A stretch of DNA of 64,000 nt from Neospora caninum Liverpool (lineage: Eukaryota; Apicomplexa; Conoidasida; Eucoccidiorida; Sarcocystidae). The DNA is taken from assembly GCF_000208865.1 (NCBI RefSeq), contig NC_018389.1:1364001-1428000 (forward strand), in the 5' to 3' direction. A program made the translations under genes and the position numbers. Below the pieces are notes generated by a model, which was not told the DNA's origin, searched no databases, and worked only from the letters and a program-made list of their open reading frames with translations. Of this stretch, positions 49,332-61,700 are shown in pieces (within the stretch, counting starts at the first letter, position 1; each line of letters starts with the position of its first letter).

Positions 49332-51336
49332 GTATATATATAATGTGTATATATGGTGTTCATATATATATATATATATATGGTATATATATGTATGGCA
49401 TTGCGTTGCGGGGTTTGCGCAGTCGGCACCCACCCGGTAGCAGTGTATTTTTCTGCACGTGTACAGTGCTTTTAAGTCGTCTCAGCATCTGTCTTTTTTC
49501 TTCGGTTCCGATCCTTCCACGTCTTTTGGGCTGTGCGTCGACTGCAAGTGGGTGGAAGGCCTCCCCTCCCTCATTTGGTGCCGCCTGCCTCTCTTTGTCA
49601 GCTCACAGGGAAGTCCGTGCTGATTCGCGTGGACTTCAACGTTCCCATGAAGGATGGAGTTGTGCAAGACGCCACCCGCATCAAAGCCACGCTGCCGACT
49701 CTGGAGTACGCGCTCAGCAAGAGCCCCCGGTGCGTCGTTCTCCTCTCCCACGCCGGACGCCCGGATGGCCGCGTTCAGGCGAAATACACCCTCCGCCCCG
49801 TGGCGACCGCGCTGCAGGCGCTGCTCCCTCAGCAGAAGGTCATCTTTGTCGAGGACTGCGTTGGCCCCAAGGCAGAGGAGGCAGTGCAGGCGGCCAAGGA
49901 CGGAGAAATCCTCGTCATGGAAAACGTCCGTTTCCACGTTGAAGAGGAAGGCCAGGGCGTAGACGAGCAGGGAAACAAAATCAAGGCTAGCCCTGAAGCC
50001 GTTGCCAAGTTCAAGGCCGATCTCACCAAGTAAGCGAAACGCGTAGCGCGCTGGCAGGGCGTGGTGGTACTGGAATGTGTGTATCTCGTCAAGCAAAAGG
50101 TGTGAATTCCAGAGGGGGGGGGGTCGTTCGCGTTACAGGAACCACCGCGGGCGAGACTCGAGAGAACAGAAGAGTGGGTGCGTTTGTTTGTGGAGCCGTC
50201 TCGGGTTTGAAGGATGGGCACTTCAGACGGCCAGTGTGGGCCGGCTGTTGAGTGGAGCGTCTCTGTTGAATGCGATGTTCATTCCTGTTTTCAGGTTGGG
50301 TGATGTGTACATTAACGACGCGTTCGGAACTGCGCACCGCGCGCATGCATCGATGGTGGGCATTGATGTGCCTGTCCGGGCGGCCGGTCTCTTGATGAAG
50401 AAGGAGTTGGATTACTTCTCCAAGGCTCTGGAGTGCCCCGAGAAGCCTTTCCTGGCCATTTTGGGCGGCGCCAAGGTGCGTGATAAGATCCAGCTCATCG
50501 AAAACATGCTCGACCGCGTGCAAATGATGATCGTTGCCGGTGGTATGGCGTTCACCTTCAAGAAGGTTGTCGACAACATGCCCATCGGCGACAGTCTTTT
50601 CGACGAGGAAGGAGCGAAGATTGTCCCGGACATCATGGCGAAGGCAAAGGCAAAGGGCGTTGAAATGCTTTTCTCCGTTGACTTTCTGTGCGCGGACAAA
50701 TTCGACAACGAAGCAAACACTCAGATCTGCGACGACAAGACCGGCATTCCTGACGGATGGATGGGCATTGACGTGGGCCCCAAGACCGTCGAGAAGGCCA
50801 CAGAGGTAACACACTCGCTTGCCGAGCCACAGGATGAGGCACAAGCAGCTACAGAGCACGTCTGGGGCGTCCACGCAGAGGCAAGCTCTCGCAGCGAGAT
50901 GGCCCTCACGCGAACAGTGTTTCCTGAATGCGTGTCGCGACTCACGCTGTGAAGGCTCAGCAGGGTCAGAGGTTGTTGGAAGAAGAGCGTCCAGCCACGA
51001 GGTGCGGTGTGCGGATGTGCCCACCATCTGTCGATTCTTCGCTTCGGTGTGTACCTGCAGATGATCCTCCGCGCCAAGACGCTCGTGTGGAACGGACCTC
51101 CTGGAGTCTTCGAGATGCCGAACTTCTCCAAGGGTAGCGTTGCGTTCTGTGGAGCTGTCGCTGAGGCGACAAAGAAGGGATGCATCACCATTGTCGGCGG
51201 TGGGGACACCGCCGCGTTGGTGGAGAGGGAGGGCTACGGCTCCAAGGTTAGCCACGTGTCGACCGGCGGCGGCGCCTCGCTGGAGCTGCTGGAAGGCAAG
51301 ACGCTTCCCGGCGTTGCAGCTCTCTCCGACAAATAA
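48526..51336 (+). CDS. PGK: Phosphoglycerate kinase, four exons
   Basis: Glycolytic enzyme converting 1,3-bisphosphoglycerate and ADP to 3-phosphoglycerate and ATP. Model: join(48526..48567, 49602..50029, 50295..50805, 51061..51336), all GT-AG, phases agree, 1,257 nt giving 418 aa, the normal family length. The very short first exon encodes 14 residues. The N-terminal domain has the substrate motif IRVDFNVP (about residues 22-29), [10 protein letters not shown] and VMENVRFH. The hinge and C-terminal domain have [36 protein letters not shown] and the nucleotide loop [12 protein letters not shown], ending ALSDK. No signal or transit peptide precedes the fold, so this should be the cytosolic isoform; coccidians also have a plastid PGK with an extension. 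The ATG lies in ACAAAATG with A at -3. Confidence 0.97.
49281..49381. repeat. (AT)n microsatellites in PGK intron 1
   Basis: A 48-nt AT run at 49281-49328, a short interruption, and a second run at 49362-49381, all in the 1,034-nt first intron of PGK. Confidence 0.95.
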
Positions 51337-52229
51337 GCAGTCGCAGGATTTTGCGAACTTCCCTGCGACTCCATGCTCGTCACGGCGTGTGTAATTCTCA
51401 GTTTTGGAACGTGGCAGAGCGTAAGAATCTTCTTCCCGTGGCAAGGCGTCGTGTGTGGCTGCTGGGGAACGGGGGTTACAGAAAAAGTGTGAGCGGCTAC
51501 CGTGGCTACGTGAGCAGGACGCAGAACAGCGTTTTCCTGTCTATGCATGTGCACGAGAGTGTGCACGGTAGTCTTCAACCCCGTCAGAGCGCATGTGCCC
51601 GGTTTCAGCCGTAGACGTCTGTTTTTCCTGGGGTATGAGGGAACCGCCGTTTCTACCACAAAACTTTTGCCGAGGAAACGCCAAGACGCGAACGTACACA
51701 GTCCTCAACGCTCTTCTGGGTTTGAGGCACAAACCGGCACAGCGTGGGAAAGGGAGACACCAGCTCTCCTGACTTGTCGCACACACCGCGAAAAAACGCT
51801 CGTGCCTCAGCGCCAGTCAGAAGATGCACGGCGGCCAGTCGGGTCGTGCCGCTTCCGCGGATTTGAGGCACGACCCACCCCGCCGGATCTTCATTAGCCT
51901 CACGAAGTCCGCTCCAGCTTTTCAGAGACTGTGCGCAAGCTGAATTGTTTCTGACCTGCTGATAGGCGAGCGCAACAGTCAAGCACAGTAGGCGGAGCTT
52001 TATCCGGTTTGGCAAATCGCGACGCCCGTCCCCCCTAAAATCCACGTCAGCGATCGTCGGCAAAATTAACAAAGCGCCCGCGGGTCTTGTCCTGCAGCCA
52101 GTCTGACACGTGTGCAGGCCGAGGGAAGTTCCTGTTGAGGAGCGTGAATGGTACACGTCGCAAGAAAAGGAACGCCCCCACGCACTTTCAACTCACGTCG
52201 CACTGGTGCATTCGCCGTTGCTCCGCTAG
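51337..52229. other. Convergent intergenic region (PGK / coiled-coil 3' ends)
   Basis: 3' UTR space of two convergent genes. No coding exon is supported. Confidence 0.6.
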
Positions 52230-55200
52230 TCACTTATCTCCAGGAGGTTCTGTGGAGCGGGGACATTTACCCAGGCCTATGCTGGGTCCGTTGCTTGGCG
52301 AAACCGAGTGGGAGCCGCTCGGAGGAGAGACTTGCGCGCCTGCAGGGTTTTCTGACTGCGCTTGTCTCGACTCCTTCCCTGCGTCGGCGGGGCCTCGTTG
52401 AGAGAGGGCAAGCCGGTCTCGGATGAGTACGTGAGGGGCAATTCCCACCCTGTGCGCCGCTAGTGTCGCCTTCAGCAACGCCACGTCTTCAGCAGTGCGT
52501 AGCTTGCGAAGTTGATGCAGATGTTTTCGCCAACTCGAGTTCGAGTGGAGGGCAGCTCGACCTGCATGGTCACCGGGCCTCGCTGCGCTTGAGTGCGGAG
52601 GGGTTCCCCCCGTGGCTAAGAGGGATTTTGTCTCTTCGAGCTCCTGCCGCCGTTTCTGCTCGGCTTCGTAACGCTCCCTCAGCTGCGCGATCTCCTCTCG
52701 AGCGGCTGCAAGCTGTTTGCGATCCTCCTTCCCCGCTTCTGTCAATCTGGCGGCCTCCTGAAGCGTCACTCTCAGCGCACTCAGTTCTTCACGGAGCTGT
52801 CGCGTCTCTTCTTCGGGAGTTCTGATCAGCTGTTCCTGCTCGGCAGACGCTCCCTCGAACTCCGCACCCTCTCTGTTCTCGTCAGTGAGAGCTGCCGGAG
52901 ATCGTGTGGTGGCCCCGTTTGCTTCTGCAACTCCGTGCTTTCGCGCAGCCTGCGTCCGCGTGATCTCGTGAATGCCCCGCGGGGCCCGTTCAGTCACTTC
53001 GCACTCGGCTGTCGCCCGCACCACTTTCTGTTTTTCCCGCTGAGCATCAGCTTTAGCTTGAGCGTGCGCCGCCTCGGCCCACTCCAAACGTTTCTCCGCT
53101 TCATCCAGAGCAATCCGCAACGTCGCTATCTCAGATGCGTGTTGTGCTTCTCTCTACAGTCAAAGGGGGGAGCACACAGGGACCACAGGCATGCAGAAAC
53201 CACATGTTTTCTACCAGCTGCACAACACCTCAGAGACTGGCGCCTGTGGAAGGCATCGCTTCACCGAACGTGTTGAACCCTACCTTTTTCGCAGCTTCCT
53301 CGTAGGACCGTCGCAGCCTCGTCTCCGCTGCGGCCACTGCCTGAGCCGTTTTGGTCACCCAGGAGTCGCGCAGGCGAGCAGCCTCAGCTTGGAGGAGAGA
53401 TTCTTGTAGGTGCTTCTTTTCCGTTTGGAGCCGACGAATGACGTGTGCTTCTCCGCAGACCTGAACGCAATGGGCGCAGCAGTAAAACGAGGGGAGGCCT
53501 GTTCTCTATCGCCTCTTGGTTCGTGGCGACGAAAGAGAAATGCCCTACAAATCGATGTCCACGGTCCTCCTCTGAAACGATCCGCTGATTTTAGGCCCGA
53601 ATCCACTACTCAAAGGCAACACTAACCAGAGCCAGCCCACTCCTTTTGGACTGGTTACGCGCATTATGGATACGGTGTTCCGCAACGGCGGCACGGCGGA
53701 GAAACCTTTTGTAAAAACACAAAAAAACGGGACAAGGGAAAGCAGGTCTGCCACGAGCGGACCCCTCAATTGAGCACGTACGTCTCTGCCTCGAGAGAAG
53801 GAACTGCCAGCTTACGTTTCTCTCATCACAAATTTTAGAATGTGGAAGGAGCTCTATGCAGGCAATCCAAGCCTGAAGACACGAACAACACATCACCAGA
53901 AAGGAAGAACCTGCTGGTCGTTGTCCATTTCCGAGTACCCGCAAGACACGACCCTAACGCATGGTGTGCAGGCTTTCCTTAGAGCTCCACCTGAAACGGA
54001 TAGCAGACTCAGTGATACCAGATGCTCTCAGTTTATCTTGCGACGCCAGTGCCTCCAGGGCGTGTTGAGGGGATGCTTGCTTTACAACTATACCTTCAGA
54101 AGCTGGTTCTCCCGTTGAATTTCCTTGATGGCCGTGGACTGCAAACAAAAGCCATGTACGACAGAAGCAAAAACGTGATCTCTTTGTTCGCCTTTTTGTC
54201 CCAGACTCTGTCAAAACAGTGAGGGATAACTCGTCAGATTTCGATGAACCACGGTGTGTAGCACCCTTCTCTTCCTCCCTCAAAATCACGGACGTTTGTC
54301 GACTTCCGCTTTACCGATCCACGCGCGAGTAGCCGCATCTCGGAGCCGACTGCGGGTGCGTATCCTGACTACGTAAGAGGAGTGTCACGATTGCTTGTGA
54401 TCTGACCGACCTCGATTGTTCAAACACAACGACCTCCGAAATAGAGGATGAGGGTAAAGAAAAATGTCCTGGTGCATCGACAGAACTCGCCGATGCAAGG
54501 TAATGTTCGTGGGGAATCAGTGCGGATTTCTCTCGTCTAGTCGCCGCTCTCAAACGCCTCTTTGCGTCTTTCGGACGGTTTGGTTTTGGTATGGAAGCGT
54601 CCCTAACGGCTGCGGGCCAGGAACCTCAACTCTGTTTGATGGTGCATATTCGCTCGTAAAGCCTTTCTTTGTGCACTCACGCTTTGCGGGAGACACTGCT
54701 GGCCACGAGCACCGACGCAAAGTGCCTTCGGCACTCTGTTAAGACAAACGCATCCGATTAGGTGCCTTGTGTGTTCACGTGTCCTGCCTAAAACTCAGAC
54801 GCCTTCTCTTTTGGCGCGGAGGCGAGTCGGAGCTCCCAAATCCCGGTACACGGTCAAAACGCGCGATGCTGTACCTCCCTTGAGTTTGCAGAACACAGTT
54901 CCTACAATTCTACGCACCTCAATGACATCCGCATCTGAGCGCTGTCTTGCGTCGTCTCCACCCTGTTCGCTCGCAGTATCCGTGGTCAGCCTCGGGTTTA
55001 AATTCTTCCTCAGTTTCGGAAACGCCGGCGGAGCCAAGTACCTTCTTTTCCGGTCAGTGCTGAGTTCGCTCTTATCGCATGCGCTTTGGGACCGTTCACA
55101 CACACTTCGAGAGGACTGGGTTCTGGACAGTTCCGCCGAGTTTACGGCGCTCAGAGAGCTTGTCAGGCGGGTTACCGAGCACCGTTCCAGCGTTGGAGTA

Positions 55201-55874
55201 CTCACGCCGGAGAGTGGGGCTGCATTGGAGACCGAGAACGTGGTTCGCTGGGGATGCGGCTGCGTGTGCATCCGGTTACCACCCTCAGCTGTGGCGGCTC
55301 GGCCAGCTACTTTGGAATAAAAGTAGGGCGCCTTGACGGGCTCTGAGCGCTCGCGTCGGTCAGCCCCCCCAGCACATAGTGTGGCAGTGGAGGATTGACG
55401 AGACTCGCCCCGTGAGCAATCCGTGTCGAGGCCTCCGTGTCCCCCCTCTGGAGCGGCTTTTCGAGGCAATCTTACACACGAAGAGGAACGCCGGAGTGCC
55501 TGAGGCGCCACGACGACTGCGTCGGCCTTCACGGGCACGAGGGCGCGTGGGCCGCCGGCAGCCAGGGCGCCTGACCCATGCAGCCTCCCCCCAGAGAAGA
55601 AACTCGTACATTTGTCGCGAGAGGTTTTGTCACTGAAGCGCTGAGATGCGTCCGGTTTTTCAAGGAATCTCGGAGGCGCCTTAAAGGAGTCGTCCTGCGT
55701 AGCTGCACGCGCAGGGGTCTCCCGAATTCCCTTTCTGTTGCTTGACGGCAGCGTTATCGAGACTGGGCCACCCCGTCTCCCACAGGCTGTGGAAGTCGGC
55801 GAGAGAAAGGGTTCAAATTCTCGCTCGATATCTGGCAAACCGCGAGCACGAGGCCGCCGCGCCGACGCCATCAT
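52230..55874 (-). CDS. Coiled-coil protein of unknown function, five exons
   Basis: Model: complement(join(52230..53153, 53284..53460, 53816..53872, 54094..54138, 54918..55874)). All introns are GT-AG, all junctions are phase 0, and the 2,160 nt give 719 aa. The ATG pair at 55874/55871 opens the frame. Residues 1 to about 319 are Ser/Arg-rich and probably disordered. Exons 2-4 and the first half of exon 5 encode heptad-rich helix (IKEIQRENQLLK, VIRRLQTEKKHLQESLLQAEAARLRD, LRIALDEAEKRLEWAEAAHAQAKADAQREK, EETRQLREELSALRVTLQEAARL, AREEIAQLRERYEAEQKRRQELEE), a long coiled coil with a charged break. The C-terminal 100 residues are again low complexity. No family is recognised. A structural role in the cytoskeleton, centrosome or apical complex would be guesswork. 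The donor at 54917 (GAG|GTGCGT) was chosen over one slightly downstream because it keeps the phase. Confidence 0.72.
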
Positions 55875-58748
55875 CCCCTTGAGATCGTCTGCATGTGACC
55901 AACCAAAGTTTCGGACCCCAAGGAAGCTAGCCGCAATCGATCGACAAAGAAGCCTTTCTCTGACCGGGTTTTCTCCTCCTCATGCGCCGAGAGGTGAGCC
56001 TCGAGGGCGTGACGGACCCCGAGCCTAACAGACGATGCCTTTTATACGGCAGACAGAAGGGACAGGCAGTACAGGCTGCTTATGGGGGGCACGAGGTCCA
56101 CCTGACTCTCGACAGAAGCCGCAAACGGGGAAGATATGCCTGTGTGTTTCGGGGGGTGGTGTGCCTTTGGACCGCCGAAAACCGCGCGGTCGGCGAGTCT
56201 GGGCCTTTGTACAAGGTGCCGCGTGCTCAGTCCCCAGCAGTGAGAAAACACGAACTCGAAATTCCGGAAGGGTATTCAGCTGACTCCAAGAAAAGGGGGG
56301 ATGAGGCCTGGTAGACGCCACGGTCAGGCGTGAAAGGCAATTGGCGAAGGCAGAGAGAGAGGTTCACGGCACACGCTGGTCGGGAGTGACTGATGAAGTA
56401 GGGGAGGCGCGGCGGCGACACGAGAAGTGGCAGCACCTACAAACACTAAAACGGCCAGGGAAATACCGTACGGGTCATAATAAAGCGTTTCTGGGAAGAC
56501 CAGCTGTACACTCAGCCTTTGGAGCCTGGCCGCGGCAAGGCAGCTGGCGACACGGCCCGCGAAGCTCCGCCGGTAAAGGCGACAGGGAAAAGAATCCACG
56601 AAGAAAGACCCGAACCCTGCGATAAAACCAAACGCGCCGGTCTGAAAATGATGTTGTTCTGCGTGAAAAGGAGTCAAGAACGGAACCGGATCTTCGGGTA
56701 TGAATGAGGTGTCGGAAAGTCGGAGGCGCCCGTGCCCCATGCAGGCGGACAAGTCCAGGGACACGCGGCCTGTAAGGCTTCCCGGCCAAGCCTCACATGA
56801 TTGTCATTTTAACTTGAAAAACCATGGTTTCTAGGATGAACGGCCACGAGACGCATCACTGAACCGGTTGGGTTTAAGAGAAGTACAGGGGTACCATGAC
56901 TCGCTAGGAGAAACTCGAGGCCTCAGTTGTCCCTACTCTGCGCAGCGTCTCCTGCGCAGCGTCTCGTGCAGTTCTCCGTCGAGACAACGTCGCGGGGGAG
57001 CGGCCGACAGTCGGCCACGTCGGGTGACTGGAGACTAGAGCGGCTTCTGGGGAAACGAAACTCGTCAACTCAGACAGTGTGCAGAGACGTCTGCGTTTTA
57101 AAGGCAAATGTCCGTAAAGACGGAAAGTTCTCCATTGCGCCTTCTAGAGCGTTCCCAGCCTTTTTCTCAAACCACCTGTGAGAAGGCCTCGGGACAACAG
57201 AAAGAGCGTGCTCGGGCTCGTAGCGGGAGGACAGGCAATGAAAGGCGCTCTATTCTGCAAAAGTGAAAGCACCCACACATGGCAGAAGACACAAAGAAAT
57301 ACGTGCTCCTTTAGCCACGTAGGTCGTGTGTACATTGACATAGACACAGCTGCCATCATCAAGCGAGGTACGCCGAACCGACTAACCGAAAAATTCGAAA
57401 CAACGCTTTTGTAGAGGAGCTCTTGGCAGTGGGAGCACACACGCAGTATGTGTAAGAGCGTGGCAGTCTCTGCGCAGCCTCTCGGACACTTTTCGCGTGG
57501 AAGGCGCGCCGCTTCTCGTGTCCTGCCTTCTGATCAGCATGGCATAGGGCCTGGGCTGCTAGGAAACGCTCCAGAGCGGCCGAGCTGCAGGGCGGGCTAA
57601 ACCGCGCGCGCATACTTCTCTTTCTCTCAATCTGTAAAGACTTATCCGTACGTATCCGAGTCCAGGTGTGCATGTGCAGATATACCCTGCATCCCTGATT
57701 TATATGTGCGTCCTCGTGGCCGTTCTCGCGTACGATAAACCCGGTGCTCCGGACAACCGTGGATCCTTGCTGCCATTTTAAGGAAGGAATTCTGTAGCCA
57801 TAAGGTGGTTAACGGCATCTTTTTCGCGTCAGAAACAACGGAGTGGTCCAGTGTTGAACAGCACGCACGTGGTGCTTGTTGGTGTCACCGCCCATGTTCC
57901 GAAGTTATTCACTGTGTGGCGCGTACCCTACTTGCTTCGGTGTTCTCCGCAGCGACCCCGGATGCGTTCAGTGTTTCCAGACCCTCGTTCTCTTTCAGAG
58001 GCAAAAAATCTCTGAACTACCTGGCCGTAAAGAGCCACATCTAAACTTCATTGTCGTCTGATTAGCAAAATGGCGAGGCCATGGAAGAGACCGGAGGAAG
58101 GAGTTCTAACAGCAATTCTTCTGCTTGTGGAAGCACCCAGCGCCGAAGACACTGCATCGTGTTCTCAGCCTCTCATTCCGATGGCTTCGTAGCCGGAGAA
58201 AAACGTGTTCACAGCTCTCAAGAACGAGATCGAAAAACCTGTCAGAGGGCTTCACCTTCGTTTTTCTTTCTCAGTTCAACAACAAAACTGGTCGGGCTCC
58301 GGGCGTCCAGGAGCTGGTGTGAACACGCACGACTCTGTTCAGGAACCGACAGAGATGTTGCCCGGGCAAGGACAAAAACGCCCATCAATAAAGCTTTGTA
58401 TGGCTTCATTCACAACTATTAAAAATCGATCGGCAAACGTCGCACCACGCTGCCGGGAAAAAGAGTCCCTTCCTCAAGCTGGAACAACGCTGGTGTACTC
58501 TCCACTTGAAGGCTGTGCATCTCACATGCGCTGCTGTCTCGTGCTCTCTGGGTGCTCCGTCCTTCGCACCCTCACCACCGTTCCCCGGTGTCGCCGACAT
58601 CCCCTTTCTTCCTTCTTGTCAGTATGACAGCGCCGCGCCTTTCGCACTCGCATTCCTACCCACCCTTGTTCCGCTCACGTTGAGCGCTGTGTGACATTCC
58701 CTCCTCTTTCTCCCCTTCTTCGTTTCCTCCTTGGCGTCTCCTGGCCTC
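55875..58748. other. Intergenic region between two minus-strand genes
   Basis: This holds the upstream region of the coiled-coil gene and the 3' UTR of the gene ending at 58749. Several open frames of 60-150 codons exist (for example 56324-56764 minus), but none shows motifs, coccidian-like codon use or splice-supported continuation. Confidence 0.5.
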
Positions 58749-61700
58749 TCACGTCTCCTTCGCTGATTCCGGGGATTGCGCATCTGTGAGAAAAGCCGAC
58801 TCTCCCGGCCGCCGACTAGTTGTAGCCCCGGCCGCCAGCTGGCTCATACGAAGAGGCCCGACAAAGTAATGAGCGCGGAGAAGATCTGATGCGCTGATAG
58901 GCGTTTCAGACGCTGTCCCTTTCCCCTCGTCTCTCTTTCGTGGACTGTCACTCTCAAGCGCATTCGATCCCGACTGGGCCTCTTCTTCAAGGGGAGATCC
59001 CTTGAGATTCGAAAGGGATTCCGCCGCGTCTTCTGGAACACCCGGCATTCGCTCTTCAGTCGGCGCCGCCCCGTCGAAACTGTCCTGACTGTGCGCGTCT
59101 TCGCCCTCGTCCTCAAAGAGGAGGATCCCATCTTGCTCCGCAAAGTTGAAATTGAAGAGCCCTGCCTCTGCCGCCAGCTCGGAGGCGCCGAAACTGTCGA
59201 AAACCCCGAACAGCTGACCGTCTCTTCGAAGGTCAGGAATCGACTCCAGGAGCGCGTCGATCTCCAGCAGCTGCTGGGCCTCTTCATCGGCATCCCAGCT
59301 GCGTTCTCCAGCTTGCGCTCCGTCCTCGCCGTGCGCGTCTAGCGCGGCCAAGAGGTCATCAACAGCCCGCGCCTCGCCGTCGCCCCCGCTCTTGTCCTGC
59401 GCCTCCAGCCACTCTCTGTACTGCAGAAACTTGAGCATTATTCGCTCGTATGGTTTCAGCTCCTCTGGAGCGCCATCCGAAGGCGTGGAGGCGGCGCTCA
59501 AACCTCCCTCCCGGTCCCCGGGACCCGCGCACCTCTCTCCATCGGTCCCCTCTCCGTCTTGCTCCGAGATCGTGTTGGCGCTGTCGCCTGCCGCGACCGC
59601 TGCGCCTCCCTTGAGCGCCCCCGGCCCGCCTTCGAGGCCAACGGCGGCTGCCGCAAAGCAATCGGCGAGACAAAGAAGAGCCTCTTCCGGCGCTTGACAG
59701 CTGGAGCCGGCACCGACGCTTCCCCCCTGTCCGCTCGCTGGCGGCTGTCCTGCACACGAGGACACAGTGCTACCGGACAGAGAGAGAGCGCTGGCGTCCA
59801 GTCTCTGCGGGGCCGTTTCAGAGGCCTCACACTTCGCCGCGACGACAGGCGTCGGCTGCGCCGTGTCCTGAGCCCCGCCGCTGAGAGGCGCCGACTCGGC
59901 ATCGGAAGAAATCTCCGTTTCCGCGTCGCCACGCCCGGCGACCGCGCCCGGGTTCTCCAAAAAACTCTCCGCCGCCAGTCCTGTCCCACCTGTGGCCATC
60001 GCACGTTCCTCTCTGAGACCGCGTTCCCGGGCGAGTGGCGTCTTTTCATCCCTTCCGGATTCGCCTGTCGGCCAGCCCTCGCTGCTGCATGCTCTGGCTT
60101 CAGACTTCTCTGCTACGTGATGGGACGCGCGCTGTCCACCTTCTTCGCGTCGTATTTCTGTTTGTGCGTCGCGCGTTCGCTCTTCGCCTTCGTCTGCGGC
60201 GCGCTCTAGACGCGAGGCCTGCTCGGGTCGGTGCGTGGGCGGTTCGGGCCCAGCCGCAGGCGCACGGACGGCTCCGTCTCCGCATCCTGTTCCTCTGCTC
60301 GCGTGTGTGGAGGCGGCCAAGTCCGTTTTGTTTCCCCCTGCTTGGTTCATTTCCTGGCGACACTCAGCGCCCCGTGCATCTGCATCAGTGTGCGGTCTCC
60401 GTTGAGACGGGCTGAGCAGCCCGCCGCTCGGCGTGGAGGCGGGGAGACCCGTAGACGCCTCGCCCGGCCCCGCAGAGCGCCCTCGAAAGGAAGCGGCAGA
60501 GAGCACTGGCCGACACGCCGCCCCAGATCCAGGGAGTCCGGCGCGTGCTGGTCCATGTTGGCGGGCAAGCTGGTACCGGAGCAAGGCATCTTGAATGACA
60601 AGTACCTCTTCGCGACTCAGACGCGGAGGCACGGAGGCCGCTGTCGGCCGCGGCGCCGCAAAGACTGGAGCCAGGCTTCTCGGGGAACAAGGCGAACGCC
60701 GCGGCGAGCTGACGGGAGTCTGACGCATCGAAACGGCGCTCCGCGCCGGCGACCGCGCGCCCGCCTGGGCAGAAACGTGTGGGGGGGGAGACTGGGCGGC
60801 AACAGTCCTACGCCCTTGCATAAGCGCGGCGTCGGGCGTGAAGTAGGCAGGGACGCGGAGGGAGTCGGAGGCCCGACTGGGTCCATGCTGGGTTTCGCCG
60901 AGACTTTCCTGTGCAGACCGAAACGAGCAGAGTTGAGGCGGTCCACCCCGAGACGAGGACGGACAACTGGGGCGCGGAAAAGAAAGCGCGTGACGCAAGG
61001 AACCTGCGGGGAGGTGCCCGCTCGTGTCAAGTGAGGCAGGTGCGCGACTCTCACTGCCTCCGTTCGGCTGCAGCGATGACGACCGGGGGTAAGTGGCCCA
61101 CTGCCTCTGTGTCCCCGTGGCTGTCCCTTCTTGCGGTGACTGCCGAGGGTGAGCCCCCGCCACGACACTGCCGTTCTGGACTCTAGACCTGCCGCTGGGC
61201 CGGCGAGTCGACCGCGACTGGAACAAGCTGATGAGATGTTTGACGAGCCGCGAATTCGTTTCTTCGGGAACCGCCGCGCTCCGTTTACTCACCTGGCGCG
61301 GCTCTCGGCTTCCTTCACTCCTTCGCCACAGGGTTCCCTGGCCAGAGGCTCGCACTTGTGATTCGAAGCTGCGACTTGTGGGATGCCACGCGCCGCCTGT
61401 CCCGGAGCCTGGACTGCCGCACGCCAAGGCGCCAGAGTCTGTCTGCGCGTCGCGCAGCCGCTGCAGCCACTGAAACTCCTTGCTTGCCGGCGCGCCGCGC
61501 CACGTCGTCATCCCGCGGCGAGCTTCTTCCCGCCGCTGCGCCTCGTGCGCGGCCCGCGTCCTCTGGCGCATGTAAAAGTCTTCAAGGTAGGACACGCTCG
61601 TGCACCCACTCGGACTACTCTGAGAAGAGCTGGAAACGCGACCAGCGGTCCGGCCACCCCCGGGTGTACCTCCAGCGCCTTCGGTCCCTTCGGTACGGAT

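Noticed and set aside
50089..51444. 451-codon minus-strand frame opposite PGK
   Set aside because: It covers PGK exons 3 and 4 and introns in antisense. The PGK frame is secure, and codon structure explains the shadow.
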